Shown here: piece by piece, positions 1 to 7,515 of the stretch
Numbering within the stretch: position 1 is the first letter of the stretch
Layout: each line of letters opens with the position of its first letter
Origin: Caldicellulosiruptor kronotskyensis 2002
Lineage (GTDB): Bacteria > Bacillota > Thermoanaerobacteria > Caldicellulosiruptorales > Caldicellulosiruptoraceae
DNA: 64,000 nucleotides
Direction: 5' to 3'
Assembly: GCF_000166775.1 (NCBI RefSeq)
Contig: NC_014720.1
Location: 1,916,501-1,980,500, forward strand
Translations under genes and position numbers: made by a program
Notes under the pieces: model-generated
What the model was told of the DNA's origin: nothing
The model's database searches: none
The model's input: the letters and a program-made list of their open reading frames with translations, nothing else

Positions 1-432
1 AAAATAACCTGCTAAACATATTAAGGCTGAAAAAACTGAAGAATAATGAACATAAAAACACTTTACTATATCATTAAAGTCCTGCTCTAATCTATTTAAA
101 ATCTCACCTTGTCCATATTTTTCTATTAATGAATATTTGTTATTCAAAAACAACATAAATAACTTTTTCTTTAGTTCAATAATTCTATTCTCTTTAAAAA
201 ATTCAATTAACAATGAAAAAAATAATTTGCCAGAAATAATAATAAGATAAATTAAAAGAAAGGTAACTACATTACATATAAAAACCTCCATATCTTTTTG
301 GATAGCTAATGAAAATAATTTAGCAAAGGTATTAGAAATATATATGTTTATGATACCCTCAATTAAATTTATAAAAACAATGAAAATAGTAGGTAATAAC
401 AATACTATTTTTACATAGTATTTAAAATTCAT
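1..432 (-). CDS. ABC exporter, N-terminal part (runs off the left edge)
   Basis: Reading down from an ATG at 432 there is an open frame of 144 codons with no stop before the window edge. The protein starts MNFKYYVKIV and has two strongly hydrophobic stretches (about residues 7-28 and 55-72). They are followed by a helical segment with YSLIEKYGQGEILNRLEQD, the pattern of the first cytoplasmic loop of type I ABC exporter membrane domains (usually E.G.i..R...D). The ATP-binding domain would lie outside the window. It starts 45 bp after the kinase-like gene at 477-1538 and is last in the visible peptide operon, so export of the mature peptide is the likely role. Whether it carries a C39 peptidase cannot be seen, but the N-terminus goes straight into membrane helices, which argues against one. 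Confidence 0.75.
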   Translation of the reverse strand, partial: MNFKYYVKIVLLLPTIFIVFINLIEGIINIYISNTFAKLFSLAIQKDMEVFICNVVTFLLIYLIIISGKLFFSLLIEFFKENRIIELKKKLFMLFLNNKYSLIEKYGQGEILNRLEQDFNDIVKCFYVHYSSVFSALICLAGYF

Positions 433-476
433 CCTTTTGCACCCTTCCCCAATAAATATAAGCTTATTCAATAATT

Positions 477-1538
477 CTACTCTGTATTGTTATATAAATT
501 ATCTAATAACCAATTACATGTTACTTTTGAATCAATCACCTTTTCTTCTAAATTCCAATCTGGCAAAAGTAATCTGTAATAGGTACATTTATTAGAAAGC
601 TTCTCAAATAACTCAAGTGGAATGTACAAATCAACAATTCGTTTGTTAGGATTAATTTTATTCTTCAAAAAAAAATATAACGCTTCTTTCCTATTTAATC
701 TTTTTATTTTCGGTTCACTTATTGGCACTTTTTCTACAAATATAACATAATCAATCTTTGAAAAAGCAATAAATTTATCTCCCAAAACCTCTCTTGCTTT
801 ATAATATGTTTGACAATTATCACAATATAATGGTTTATGATTATTCGTTAACAAAGACCAATAATTATACAATAACTTATTATTTCTATCAACCCTCAAT
901 CCTATGCTTTCATCAATACAATATCCAGTTATATCATTTGATATTATTAAGCAAATAAGATCATTTGATAACAATTTACCTCCCTCATATATTAATTGCA
1001 ACGCCAAGGTTGACTTCCCTACTTCACTTTCACCTACAAAAATTATACCTTTATCGCCTATTTTTACAGCAGAAGCGTGCAAAGGTAAACTAAAATGAGA
1101 ATACAGTGAACTAGCAATATAAAATTCAATTATTGATTCACAACAAGTAATTGAAGCTGGACTATTTTGATTTAAAAATACTTTTAAATATCGATTTTCA
1201 TAACTATATACTAAGCAAGAAAGAATTACATCTTTTTCTCTTTGCACTATTATTCTAAATTTATTGTTTTCGAAATGATATAATTCCGGTATATAAGTAA
1301 CATTCAAAGTTTTATTGTAATTCTTTAATTTTGATACGAATTCATTGAAGTTATTTTGTATTTTAAATTTTGTTCTTATATCTATTAATAAAGTTCTTTC
1401 ATTTTTTTGTAACACATTTTTATAATCCATAAATTTACAAAATCTCTCAATTAAATTTATGTCATCACACCTTATAATTAAATCCAAAACTGGTAATTTA
1501 AATCTTTTAATTGTAATTGATGATTTGCTATTTTTCAA
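477..1538 (-). CDS. HPr kinase-like (PEP carboxykinase-fold) protein of a RiPP cluster
   Basis: Protein of about 353 residues. Its C-terminal half carries an HprK-type P-loop GESEVGKSTLAL (about residues 169-180), preceded by LHASAV and followed by a SND motif. The N-terminal half (about 150 residues) matches nothing I recognise. Such kinases lacking normal HPr context occur in RiPP clusters: PadeK-type kinases phosphorylate the C-terminal Ser of some lasso peptides, and ScmC belongs to the SynChlorMet cassettes. Here it follows a radical SAM enzyme by 53 bp. A GTG at 1550 is in frame, but the Shine-Dalgarno AGAGGTGA overlaps it, so I prefer the TTG at 1538. The substrate is inferred to be the precursor at 3400-3510, which has a run of three serines. 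A scaffold role without kinase activity is also possible. Confidence 0.7.
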   Translation of the reverse strand: MKNSKSSITIKRFKLPVLDLIIRCDDINLIERFCKFMDYKNVLQKNERTLLIDIRTKFKIQNNFNEFVSKLKNYNKTLNVTYIPELYHFENNKFRIIVQREKDVILSCLVYSYENRYLKVFLNQNSPASITCCESIIEFYIASSLYSHFSLPLHASAVKIGDKGIIFVGESEVGKSTLALQLIYEGGKLLSNDLICLIISNDITGYCIDESIGLRVDRNNKLLYNYWSLLTNNHKPLYCDNCQTYYKAREVLGDKFIAFSKIDYVIFVEKVPISEPKIKRLNRKEALYFFLKNKINPNKRIVDLYIPLELFEKLSNKCTYYRLLLPDWNLEEKVIDSKVTCNWLLDNLYNNTE

Positions 1539-1591
1539 ATTACAGTTCACCTCTTTATAATAATTTAGTTTAAATTATTAAATTTATAGGA

Positions 1592-2659
1592 TTATCTAAA
1601 TAAAAACGGAGTAAGTTTATCTCTATAGATATTATTAAACAACGTTTGAATACATACAAGCGGAGATGGATATGTTATATCATTCCAATATTTATAGTTT
1701 TTTGCTATACATACAACACAATCATGCAATAATTCACATCTTAAACATTTTTGAAATGCATGATCTTTGACTTTTCTTATCTCCTCTATTAAAGTATTTC
1801 CATTAATTATTTCTTTGAACGATTTTTCCTTTAAATTATCTACGTTTTTGATATAGTGTTCTTTATCAATTACAAACTCCGGACAAGGATATACATATCC
1901 TTTATAATCTATAAAAAACGAACTTCTTCCCGCTTTGCATGTTATTCTTTTTTTAGAGGAATTTTCCTTGATTGTTCTAGAAAACTTTTCAAACATGCTT
2001 CTGAACGTTTTTACTTCATCAAAATTAAGCATATACATACTCCTCTTGAAATAATCTCCACTATAAGTTGGGGCAATTTCTACATCAGCAAACCATTCAA
2101 CATTTAATTTAGAAACTATTTCTTCTAACTTCTTTAAAGAAGGTAATCCTTGTTTTGTAACTACTGTTTTAATGACTAAATTAGCATTATATATCTTTAA
2201 AAGATATACAGCATTTAATGCTTTTTCCCATGCCCCCTCTTTTCTTACAAGAAAATCATGAATCGACGGTTCACCAGCATGAATACTAATTTCAATCTTC
2301 CCAAATAGTCTAGTTATGTCCTTTGCAACCACACTATCTTGAATTAATTCCCCATTTGTATACAATATCAACCCCATTCCTTTTTTTCTTGCATAATTAG
2401 CAATATCAAATATATCATTTCTCAATAACGGTTCCCCGCCTGTTATTGTAACAACAAAAGTTCCCATAGAAGATAATTCATCTAAAATATTAAAATACTC
2501 ATCTGTCTTTAATTCACCTTCTTCATGCTTCTCAATATAGCAAAATCTGCAATCCCAAGTACATTTTCTTGTTATCTCACAAACAATTTCAACTGGGTAA
2601 TTATCTTCTATTATCTTGCTTAAAATTCTATAAACATTCACTATTTTGTCAACCTCCAT
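1592..2659 (-). CDS. Radical SAM/SPASM peptide maturase
   Basis: 355-residue protein. CTWDCRFC (Cys33, Cys37, Cys40) is the CX3CX2C radical SAM cluster site, and TITGGEP near residue 75 is the SAM-binding GGEP motif. The C-terminal third has a SPASM-like set of cysteines (a CPE motif, then KCLRCELLHDCVVC and a last Cys near residue 340) that would hold auxiliary Fe-S clusters. SPASM enzymes make thioether, C-C or C-O crosslinks in peptides. The ATG overlaps the stop of the PqqD-like gene by one base (TAATG), so the two are translationally coupled. That fits the PqqD-like protein presenting the leader to this enzyme. The type of crosslink cannot be read from sequence; the core peptide offers Cys, Trp, Arg, Ser and Thr. 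Confidence 0.85.
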   Translation of the reverse strand: MEVDKIVNVYRILSKIIEDNYPVEIVCEITRKCTWDCRFCYIEKHEEGELKTDEYFNILDELSSMGTFVVTITGGEPLLRNDIFDIANYARKKGMGLILYTNGELIQDSVVAKDITRLFGKIEISIHAGEPSIHDFLVRKEGAWEKALNAVYLLKIYNANLVIKTVVTKQGLPSLKKLEEIVSKLNVEWFADVEIAPTYSGDYFKRSMYMLNFDEVKTFRSMFEKFSRTIKENSSKKRITCKAGRSSFFIDYKGYVYPCPEFVIDKEHYIKNVDNLKEKSFKEIINGNTLIEEIRKVKDHAFQKCLRCELLHDCVVCIAKNYKYWNDITYPSPLVCIQTLFNNIYRDKLTPFLFR

Positions 2660-2934
2660 TAATTGTTCTCAAGTACTAACTTTTTTTCAATTAACTCATT
2701 TATAAACTCGTTAACATCATTTAATGCTGTTTCAATTGAGCAATCAAAACTATTTGCTAAATTCGTTGCTATTTCTTCAGGATCAGTTATACCATTTACT
2801 AAACACTCCCATATAAAAGTAGCAGTTTCATTGAATATACAATAATTTTCATTTTTTAATGAGTATACAACAATTAAGTCGTCAATCTTTGCATAACCAA
2901 TATCTGGAGCAGGAACTATATGCTCTTTTTTCAT
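2659..2934 (-). CDS. PqqD-like RiPP recognition element
   Basis: 91-residue stand-alone PqqD-type protein: an N-terminal beta-rich part (IVVYSLKNENYCIFNETA), then a FIWECL...G.T..EI helical region and a C-terminal helix, as in PqqD and lasso B1 proteins. These bind the leader peptide and hand it to the processing enzymes. It lies between the B2-like peptidase gene (18 bp gap) and the radical SAM gene (1-bp overlap). The ATG is at 2934, preceded by AAGGAG. The leader motif Y..P of the predicted precursor is the kind of signal this family binds. Confidence 0.85.
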   Translation of the reverse strand: MKKEHIVPAPDIGYAKIDDLIVVYSLKNENYCIFNETATFIWECLVNGITDPEEIATNLANSFDCSIETALNDVNEFINELIEKKLVLENN

Positions 2935-2952
2935 TTAACAGCACTCCTTCTA

Positions 2953-3336
2953 CTATATTGTATAAATGTATGCTTTCTTATAAATTTGCTGAACATTTCC
3001 TCTTTCAAACATAGGTATGTCATCAATTTCTATCCAAGCATGCCCTAAAATTTTTTTATGATTTTCTGTTTTTTCGCACCGAAAACCAATTACTAAGGAT
3101 ACTTTTCCTTTGTAATTACTACATAAATAGAATAAAATCAATGACCGTTTTAAACATGTTAACTTCAATTTTTCAAATATAAAATTATTATCTATAATTT
3201 TACAACATTTTTCTGCTACTTGGATAATATCTGTTAATTCCTTATTTTTTTTAGATTTTCTCTTTATGTATTCTACTACCTTTTGCAAATTTGCAAACTT
3301 ATATAATACTAAAATATAAAATATTCCCATAATCAT
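2953..3336 (-). CDS. Transglutaminase-fold leader peptidase (lasso B2-like)
   Basis: Small protein of about 127 residues, a little shorter than typical B2 proteins (about 140-150). The conserved Cys is in LTCLKRSLILFYL and the conserved His in LGHAWIEID, followed by Asp, giving the Cys-His-Asp triad of the Transglut_core3 family. In lasso clusters this protein cuts off the leader. A hydrophobic segment occupies the first 15 residues. The reading frame can start with GTG at 3348, but the ribosome site GAAAGGTGA fits the ATG at 3336 better. It follows the precursor gene after a strong hairpin at 3357-3381, so it is probably made in smaller amounts than the precursor. Confidence 0.75.
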   Translation of the reverse strand: MIMGIFYILVLYKFANLQKVVEYIKRKSKKNKELTDIIQVAEKCCKIIDNNFIFEKLKLTCLKRSLILFYLCSNYKGKVSLVIGFRCEKTENHKKILGHAWIEIDDIPMFERGNVQQIYKKAYIYTI

Positions 3337-3356
3337 AATTAATTTCACCTTTCTTT

Positions 3357-3381
3357 AGAGCCGAGGGACTCCCCCGGCTCT
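3357..3381 (-). terminator. Hairpin between precursor and processing genes (attenuator)
   Basis: The arms GAGCCG and CGGCTC continue inward through three G-C pairs and one G-U pair to a 3-base loop. No U run follows, so it is more likely a partial terminator or an mRNA-end stabiliser than a full stop. This position, directly behind a precursor gene, is common in RiPP operons, where the precursor must outnumber its enzymes. Confidence 0.6.
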
Positions 3382-3399
3382 TTAGTTGTTTCAAGACAT

Positions 3400-3510
3400 T
3401 CATCTGCACCACGTTCTACAACGACTACTACTTCTGCCTCCACTTAATACTACTGTTTCAAGATTACCAATTTCTATTATTTCAGGCTTTACATATATTT
3501 TTTTACTCAT
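3400..3510 (-). CDS. RiPP precursor peptide (36 aa)
   Basis: Short gene with a consensus ribosome site (AGGAGGTGA, 5 bases before the ATG at 3510). The leader contains YVKPEIIEIGNLE, matching the Y..P.(I/L)...G pattern of lasso-type leaders bound by PqqD-like proteins. The C-terminal part, SGGRSSSRCRTWCR, is a plausible core: glycines, three serines, two cysteines, one tryptophan and four arginines. It is followed at once by a hairpin and then by the leader peptidase, PqqD-like, radical SAM, kinase-like and exporter genes on the same strand. The cleavage site is inferred to lie near LSGG. With no lasso cyclase visible, a crosslinked rather than lassoed product is likely. That this is a real gene rests on the ribosome site, the leader motif and the position. 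Confidence 0.75.
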   Translation of the reverse strand: MSKKIYVKPEIIEIGNLETVVLSGGRSSSRCRTWCR

Positions 3511-3540
3511 TCTTTCACCTCCTTCTTACTATATTAATTT

Positions 3541-3648
3541 TTAACCTTTTGCATAAACGCTCAAAATGAGCGTTATCAAGCTCTTTGCTAATTTCAAAAA
3601 ATCTAGCCCCTCTGTCACTATATCTTGTTTAGCACGTGTTGAAGACAT
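3541..3648 (-). CDS. Small ORF of unknown function upstream of the precursor
   Basis: 35-codon ORF (starts MSSTRAKQDI, ends SVYAKG) with a good ribosome site AGGTGG 5 bases before the ATG. It ends 30 bp before the precursor gene. The C-terminal half (FLKLAKSLITLILSVYAKG) is an amphipathic to hydrophobic helix. It has no leader motif and no Cys, so it does not look like a second precursor. Its last codons contain the inverted repeat at 3556-3574. It could be a leader ORF, a small membrane peptide or a chance frame. Its start overlaps the end of a transposase remnant in another frame. Confidence 0.35.
   Translation of the reverse strand: MSSTRAKQDIVTEGLDFLKLAKSLITLILSVYAKG
3556..3574. repeat. 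Inverted repeat AACGCTCA-AAA-TGAGCGTT
   Basis: Perfect 8-bp arms around a 3-base centre. The same arm sequence recurs in the longer palindrome at 3828-3854. Two copies flanking the start region of the peptide operon could be operators or remnants of a small mobile element. Confidence 0.6.
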
Positions 3649-3805
3649 ATTTACCACCTAATTTATTACAAAACAGAGAGTAAAAAATACCAACCTTTTT
3701 TAGTATATCCTCAAGGAGTAAAGTAGGAAATTGAAACACATGGGAGGAAACCAGAGTTTTAGAGCCTTTGAACTTTTCAAATGGTGTTCTCACATTCATC
3801 CCTCT
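3629..3805 (-). pseudogene. C-terminal remnant of an integrase-type transposase
   Basis: An open frame of about 57 codons contains RGMNVRTPFEKFK followed by SSHVFQFPTLLLEDILKKVG. The M..RTP.EK pattern is typical of the extreme C-terminus of rve-type (DDE) transposases. Nothing upstream of about 3855 continues the family, so only the tail is left. It lies directly upstream of the peptide cluster and suggests past transposition there. Recognition is from memory of the motif, so confidence is moderate. Confidence 0.4.
3665..3693 (-). promoter_or_regulatory. Possible promoter of the RiPP operon
   Basis: On the minus strand TTGGTA (3693-3688), a 17-base spacer, then TGTAAT (3670-3665). The transcript would begin only about 10 bases before the ATG of the 35-codon ORF, so the ribosome site would sit at the very 5' end. 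It lies within the transposase remnant. Confidence 0.35.
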
Positions 3806-3827
3806 TGTTAGAATATTTTGTAATGTT

Positions 3828-3854
3828 ATAAAACGCTCATTATGAGCGTTTTAT
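3828..3854. repeat. 27-bp perfect palindrome
   Basis: The half site ATAAAACGCTCAT is repeated inverted around a single central T at 3841. It shares the AACGCTCA arm with 3556-3574. No U run follows on either strand, so it is not an ordinary terminator. Confidence 0.6.
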
Positions 3855-4195
3855 GTAATAGTTTAGATTACCAAGTGTCAAATCATTCTTTTGTAAGATA
3901 AAATTGAACCTCAATAATTATATATTAAGCATGTTTTAATATTTTCTTTTTTATATTCTCTGGTATACCATCCTATTTGCATATAAACTATCTCATTTAC
4001 GAGAGGCAATATGTAAATTGCTATATTTATTAATATTCTCCTTGGAATTTTCACCTCAATTTTACTTTATTAATTTTTATCCTGTCAAACTTCGTTTTTT
4101 TTTTTTTTTAGTTTAATTTCATGCAATTTTTAGCTATCAGCTCCCTCTTTCTTTTAATATCTCTAAATTTCTTAAATTCTCTCTTGTTTTTTCAC
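3855..4195. other. AT-rich gap without a convincing gene
   Basis: It contains a 47-codon minus-strand frame (3911-4054, starting GTG AAA ATT CCA) with no spaced ribosome site and no family I recognise, and a run of about 14 T residues near 4097-4110. I see no RNA gene here. Confidence 0.4.
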
Positions 4196-4230
4196 AAACA
4201 AAAAGCTGCCCCCTTCTCTGGAGGCAGCTA
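4196..4230 (-). terminator. Intrinsic terminator of the MMPL gene
   Basis: Ten-base-pair stem (AGCTGCC at its base) formed by 4204-4213 and 4220-4229, followed on the minus strand by TTTTTGTTTG. It sits 26 bp after the stop codon. Confidence 0.85.
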
Positions 4231-4255
4231 TCTAAATTGCTTTTTAAAAGCATTT

Positions 4256-7200
4256 TTAAACTATATCCCTTTTTATCCTCATCAAAGTATTGTACAAAAA
4301 TGGCAGCAGGAAAAATGCAAGCAGAACAAGGCCTATCACAACACAGATGGAAACCTGCATGAGTGTCAAAATCCCAGATGGCAGCATTGCCGCAAATGTG
4401 CCGGCTAAAATTATCACTGCTGATGTTACAACATGACCAATGTTTGCTGAAGTGAGCCTGAGTGCTTCGTTCATCTCTAAGTCTTTATATTCATAAAACC
4501 TTATCAGCAAGAATACACTGTAGTCTATTCCAAGAGCTAAGAACACAACAAAGGTGAAAAATGGCACTGCCCAGTTGAGTGCTTCGTACTTGAATATTCC
4601 TTTGAAAATCATCTCTGTTATAGAGAGTGCAAGGTAGTAGTCGACAAAAACTATCACCACCATTATTGCAGCATTAAAGATTGACCTTGAAATTAGGAAC
4701 ATGAGAATAAAGATGCTTATTATCATTATTAGTCTCAAAGTCTTAAAATCTTTAAAATAAATGCTCTTCAAATCATGGTTTGAAGATGATATCCCACCAA
4801 CTCCTACCGACACAAACTTTGTGTTTATAAACTCTAAAGAGTTATTTAAAACCTTTTCCACATTATCAACAATATCAATTGCCTTGTTTGTATACGGATT
4901 TGTGTCAAGAATCAAGATTATCTTTGTTATTGTTCTATCTTTGTTCATATATGAATCTAAAGCCTTTTTGAAGCTACTGCTTTTTATAGCTTCTGGTGGG
5001 ACGTAAAAGATGTTTGTTGTTTTGTATCCTTCAAAATAACTCTTCATACTCTGCATAGAATTTGCCATCTTGTTAAGTGCATCAGAAATCTGTAAAAGAG
5101 CTGATTTTAAGCTTGTAAACCCTGTCTGAAGTTCATCAACTTTTTTTAGAATCTGTTCTTTTTGTTTCTCAAATTCCTGAAGTTTTGAATACATAAGTTT
5201 TACACCTGAGATTATTTGTTTTTGACCTTTGTCAATTTGATAGTAGCCACTTAGAACCTTCCCTTGAGCATCAGCAAGCTGTTTTGAAGCTGAAGCTATG
5301 CTATTAATAGAATTTGAAATAAGCTTCAGAGCTTTGTCAGCTTCATTTATCTGGGCTGAAATCTTTTCATATTCAGAAGAAAACTCTTTTAACTTTGGAG
5401 CAAACTTATTTGCTTCAGTTTCAATTTTTGATAAAATCTCAGATGCCGTAATATAATTGATATCCCTTGAGATTTCCGGATACTTATTTGAAAGTGCTTT
5501 TAAATTGTTATTAGCAGTATTAATACCTGTCAATAAAAGTTCAATTTGATTTACATCAAATCCCTGTAATTCACTTTTTACCTTATTTATTGACCTTGTA
5601 TACTCAAAATAGAATTCTTTAAAGCCTTCAGACAGCTTGCTGCTTCCAATTGAAAGCTTATTAAGACCATCATATATCTTCTTAGAACCATTTAACCCCT
5701 GTTCAAATCCACTGTTTAGTTTTTCTAAAGAAATTTTCAATTCATATACACCATTTTCAAGCTGTGAAATGCCAGTTACAAGTTTTTGAACATCAAATTC
5801 TTTTGTTGACATATTTAAATTTTTGTTTATAGTCTCAATTGCATTGTTAACTTTCAAAAGACCATTTCTCAAACTATCAATACCTTTTATAACAGTATTT
5901 GCTTGGTTTGACAAACTAAATTGTTTTATAATCTGCCCTTCAGGTCTTGTGACTGAATACACATCTTTTATACCTTTTTGCTTACTCAATATCTCAGTTA
6001 TTTTTTCAATGTCAGATAATGCGTCAGAAGTTGCTAAACTCTTATTAGATTTCAAATAAATGGTAACAGGAAATGTCTTACCGCTACTGAAGTTTTTTGA
6101 AATTATGTTAAATCCCTTCACAGATTTGTATTTTTCAGAAAGTTCGTTTAGTGTGTTAAATGATAAATCGCCTCTCACTGATAAGAGAAAAGGTATCAAG
6201 ATTAAAATAACTGTTGTCAACACCACATAAGGATATTTAGTTGAAAGTCTTGCAGCAGCTTCCCAGAGTCTGCTATGGGTGTGCTGTATTTCTTTATTAA
6301 ATGGCCAGAGAAGATTTTTACCAAAAATTTTGAGTACAGCAGGAACCAGTGTCAAAAGCACAAGTAAAAGCACAAGCACACTTACTGCAATTGCTGACAT
6401 TGCCCTGAAAAAGTTAAAAGACGCTGCCGCAAAAGCCGCAAAACCTGTAAAAACCGCAAGACAGCTAAATACCACTGTTTTTCCTGCTGTTTTAAACGTT
6501 GTTATTATTGCATCATCAACATCTTTCCCATTTGCAAGCTCTTCTCTGAACCTTGAAATAATCAATAGATTATAATCCGTCCCAATTCCAAATAGGGATA
6601 CAACTATAAATGTTCTTGTAAAAGTATTGATTGGAAAATTAAACTTATCTGCTAAGTGCCCAACTATGCTAAGTGAGATTAAAAACGAAACACCAACTGT
6701 TAAAAGTGAAACAATTGGAGTGACAGGCGAGCGGAAAACAAGGACCAACACAATGATTATAAATACAATTGTGATGACATCGGTCTTTTTAACACCATCT
6801 TCTGAAGCCTTTACAAAGTCTTGGGTAATTAAATCTCCACCTGTCAGATACACTTCTAAACTCTTTGGTTTTCTAACAGAATCTATAAACTTATAAATAT
6901 CGTCTCTTATCTCAATAATTTCTCTCTTTGACTTGTCTGCCTGAATGCTTGCAAGGATAACCTTGTTGTTGCCTGATACGTAGTAGTTTTTTAGCTCAGG
7001 ATTCTTGAAATGAGTTGAAATATTTTCAATGTTGTATTTTTCTCTGTTACTGTTAAGTCCATAAATTATCTTTTTAATTGCCACAATGTCTTCATCTGAA
7101 AGACCATTTTTGTCATAAAATACAATTGCTACTGTTGAAAGCTTTTTATCCTTTGGTACTCCCTGATATTCTTTTTCTAACGCTGCTGCAACTTGAGATG

Positions 7201-7336
7201 GGTATTCCTGACCAATTTTAGGTTCACCTTTGAGTCGCACTATTTTATTTATATCTGGCATAGTAACTACAAATATTACTGTTAAAATAGCCCATATAAT
7301 AGTGCTCAGCCACGGACGCTTTAAAATTACTCTCAC
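4256..7336 (-). CDS. MMPL/RND-family membrane transporter (YdfJ-like)
   Basis: About 1026 residues with the two-repeat MMPL layout. Each half has one N-terminal helix, a large extracytoplasmic domain and a block of about five helices. Signature motifs are GTDYNLLIISRFREE in the first half and GIDYSVFLLIRFYE in the second. Between the repeats lies a long stretch rich in coiled-coil or helical-hairpin sequence (about residues 450-760), as in Firmicute YhgE/MmpL-type exporters. The family exports lipids, siderophores or drugs using the proton gradient; the substrate here is unknown. A GTG at 7345 is in frame, but it overlaps the ribosome site AAGAGGTG, so GTG at 7336 (MRVILKRPW) is preferred. 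It stands alone, with its own terminator. Confidence 0.85.
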   Translation of the reverse strand: MRVILKRPWLSTIIWAILTVIFVVTMPDINKIVRLKGEPKIGQEYPSQVAAALEKEYQGVPKDKKLSTVAIVFYDKNGLSDEDIVAIKKIIYGLNSNREKYNIENISTHFKNPELKNYYVSGNNKVILASIQADKSKREIIEIRDDIYKFIDSVRKPKSLEVYLTGGDLITQDFVKASEDGVKKTDVITIVFIIIVLVLVFRSPVTPIVSLLTVGVSFLISLSIVGHLADKFNFPINTFTRTFIVVSLFGIGTDYNLLIISRFREELANGKDVDDAIITTFKTAGKTVVFSCLAVFTGFAAFAAASFNFFRAMSAIAVSVLVLLLVLLTLVPAVLKIFGKNLLWPFNKEIQHTHSRLWEAAARLSTKYPYVVLTTVILILIPFLLSVRGDLSFNTLNELSEKYKSVKGFNIISKNFSSGKTFPVTIYLKSNKSLATSDALSDIEKITEILSKQKGIKDVYSVTRPEGQIIKQFSLSNQANTVIKGIDSLRNGLLKVNNAIETINKNLNMSTKEFDVQKLVTGISQLENGVYELKISLEKLNSGFEQGLNGSKKIYDGLNKLSIGSSKLSEGFKEFYFEYTRSINKVKSELQGFDVNQIELLLTGINTANNNLKALSNKYPEISRDINYITASEILSKIETEANKFAPKLKEFSSEYEKISAQINEADKALKLISNSINSIASASKQLADAQGKVLSGYYQIDKGQKQIISGVKLMYSKLQEFEKQKEQILKKVDELQTGFTSLKSALLQISDALNKMANSMQSMKSYFEGYKTTNIFYVPPEAIKSSSFKKALDSYMNKDRTITKIILILDTNPYTNKAIDIVDNVEKVLNNSLEFINTKFVSVGVGGISSSNHDLKSIYFKDFKTLRLIMIISIFILMFLISRSIFNAAIMVVIVFVDYYLALSITEMIFKGIFKYEALNWAVPFFTFVVFLALGIDYSVFLLIRFYEYKDLEMNEALRLTSANIGHVVTSAVIILAGTFAAMLPSGILTLMQVSICVVIGLVLLAFFLLPFLYNTLMRIKRDIV

Positions 7337-7429
7337 ACACCTCACCTCTTTTAAAATTTTACACAGCCTATTTTAACATATGCACTGGCCAAACGTCAAT
7401 GACTAAAAGTCAATTTAAAAATTAAATAA

Positions 7430-7515
7430 AAAGCTTTTGTGAAGGTCTTTGCCTTCACAAAAGCTTTATCTTTACAAACTTGAGTTTACCAACCTGCAAA
7501 AAATTACATCGCCAA
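7430..7515 (-). pseudogene. Remnant copy of the tyrS 3' end plus its terminator
   Basis: Translating 7501-7454 on the minus strand gives LQVGKLKFVKIKLL and a stop, identical to the last 14 residues of TyrS (gene at 11427-12617). The bases differ mostly at third codon positions. Upstream, GGCGATGT still aligns with the tyrS GGAGATGT after a small indel. The stop codon is embedded in a 16-bp hairpin (7430-7445 with 7452-7467), as in tyrS itself. It lies right behind the lipoprotein stop codon and serves as that cassette's terminator. Confidence 0.8.

Noticed and set aside
1-3510. A classical lasso peptide locus
   Set aside because: No asparagine-synthetase-like cyclase is visible and a radical SAM enzyme is present; kept only as an alternative because the left part of the cluster is cut off.
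3541-3648. A second RiPP precursor
   Set aside because: The 35-codon ORF lacks the Y..P leader pattern, Cys residues and a polar core.
4121-4408. 95-codon plus-strand ORF
   Set aside because: It runs antisense through the MMPL terminator and the end of that gene; composition and motifs are those of the MMPL complement.
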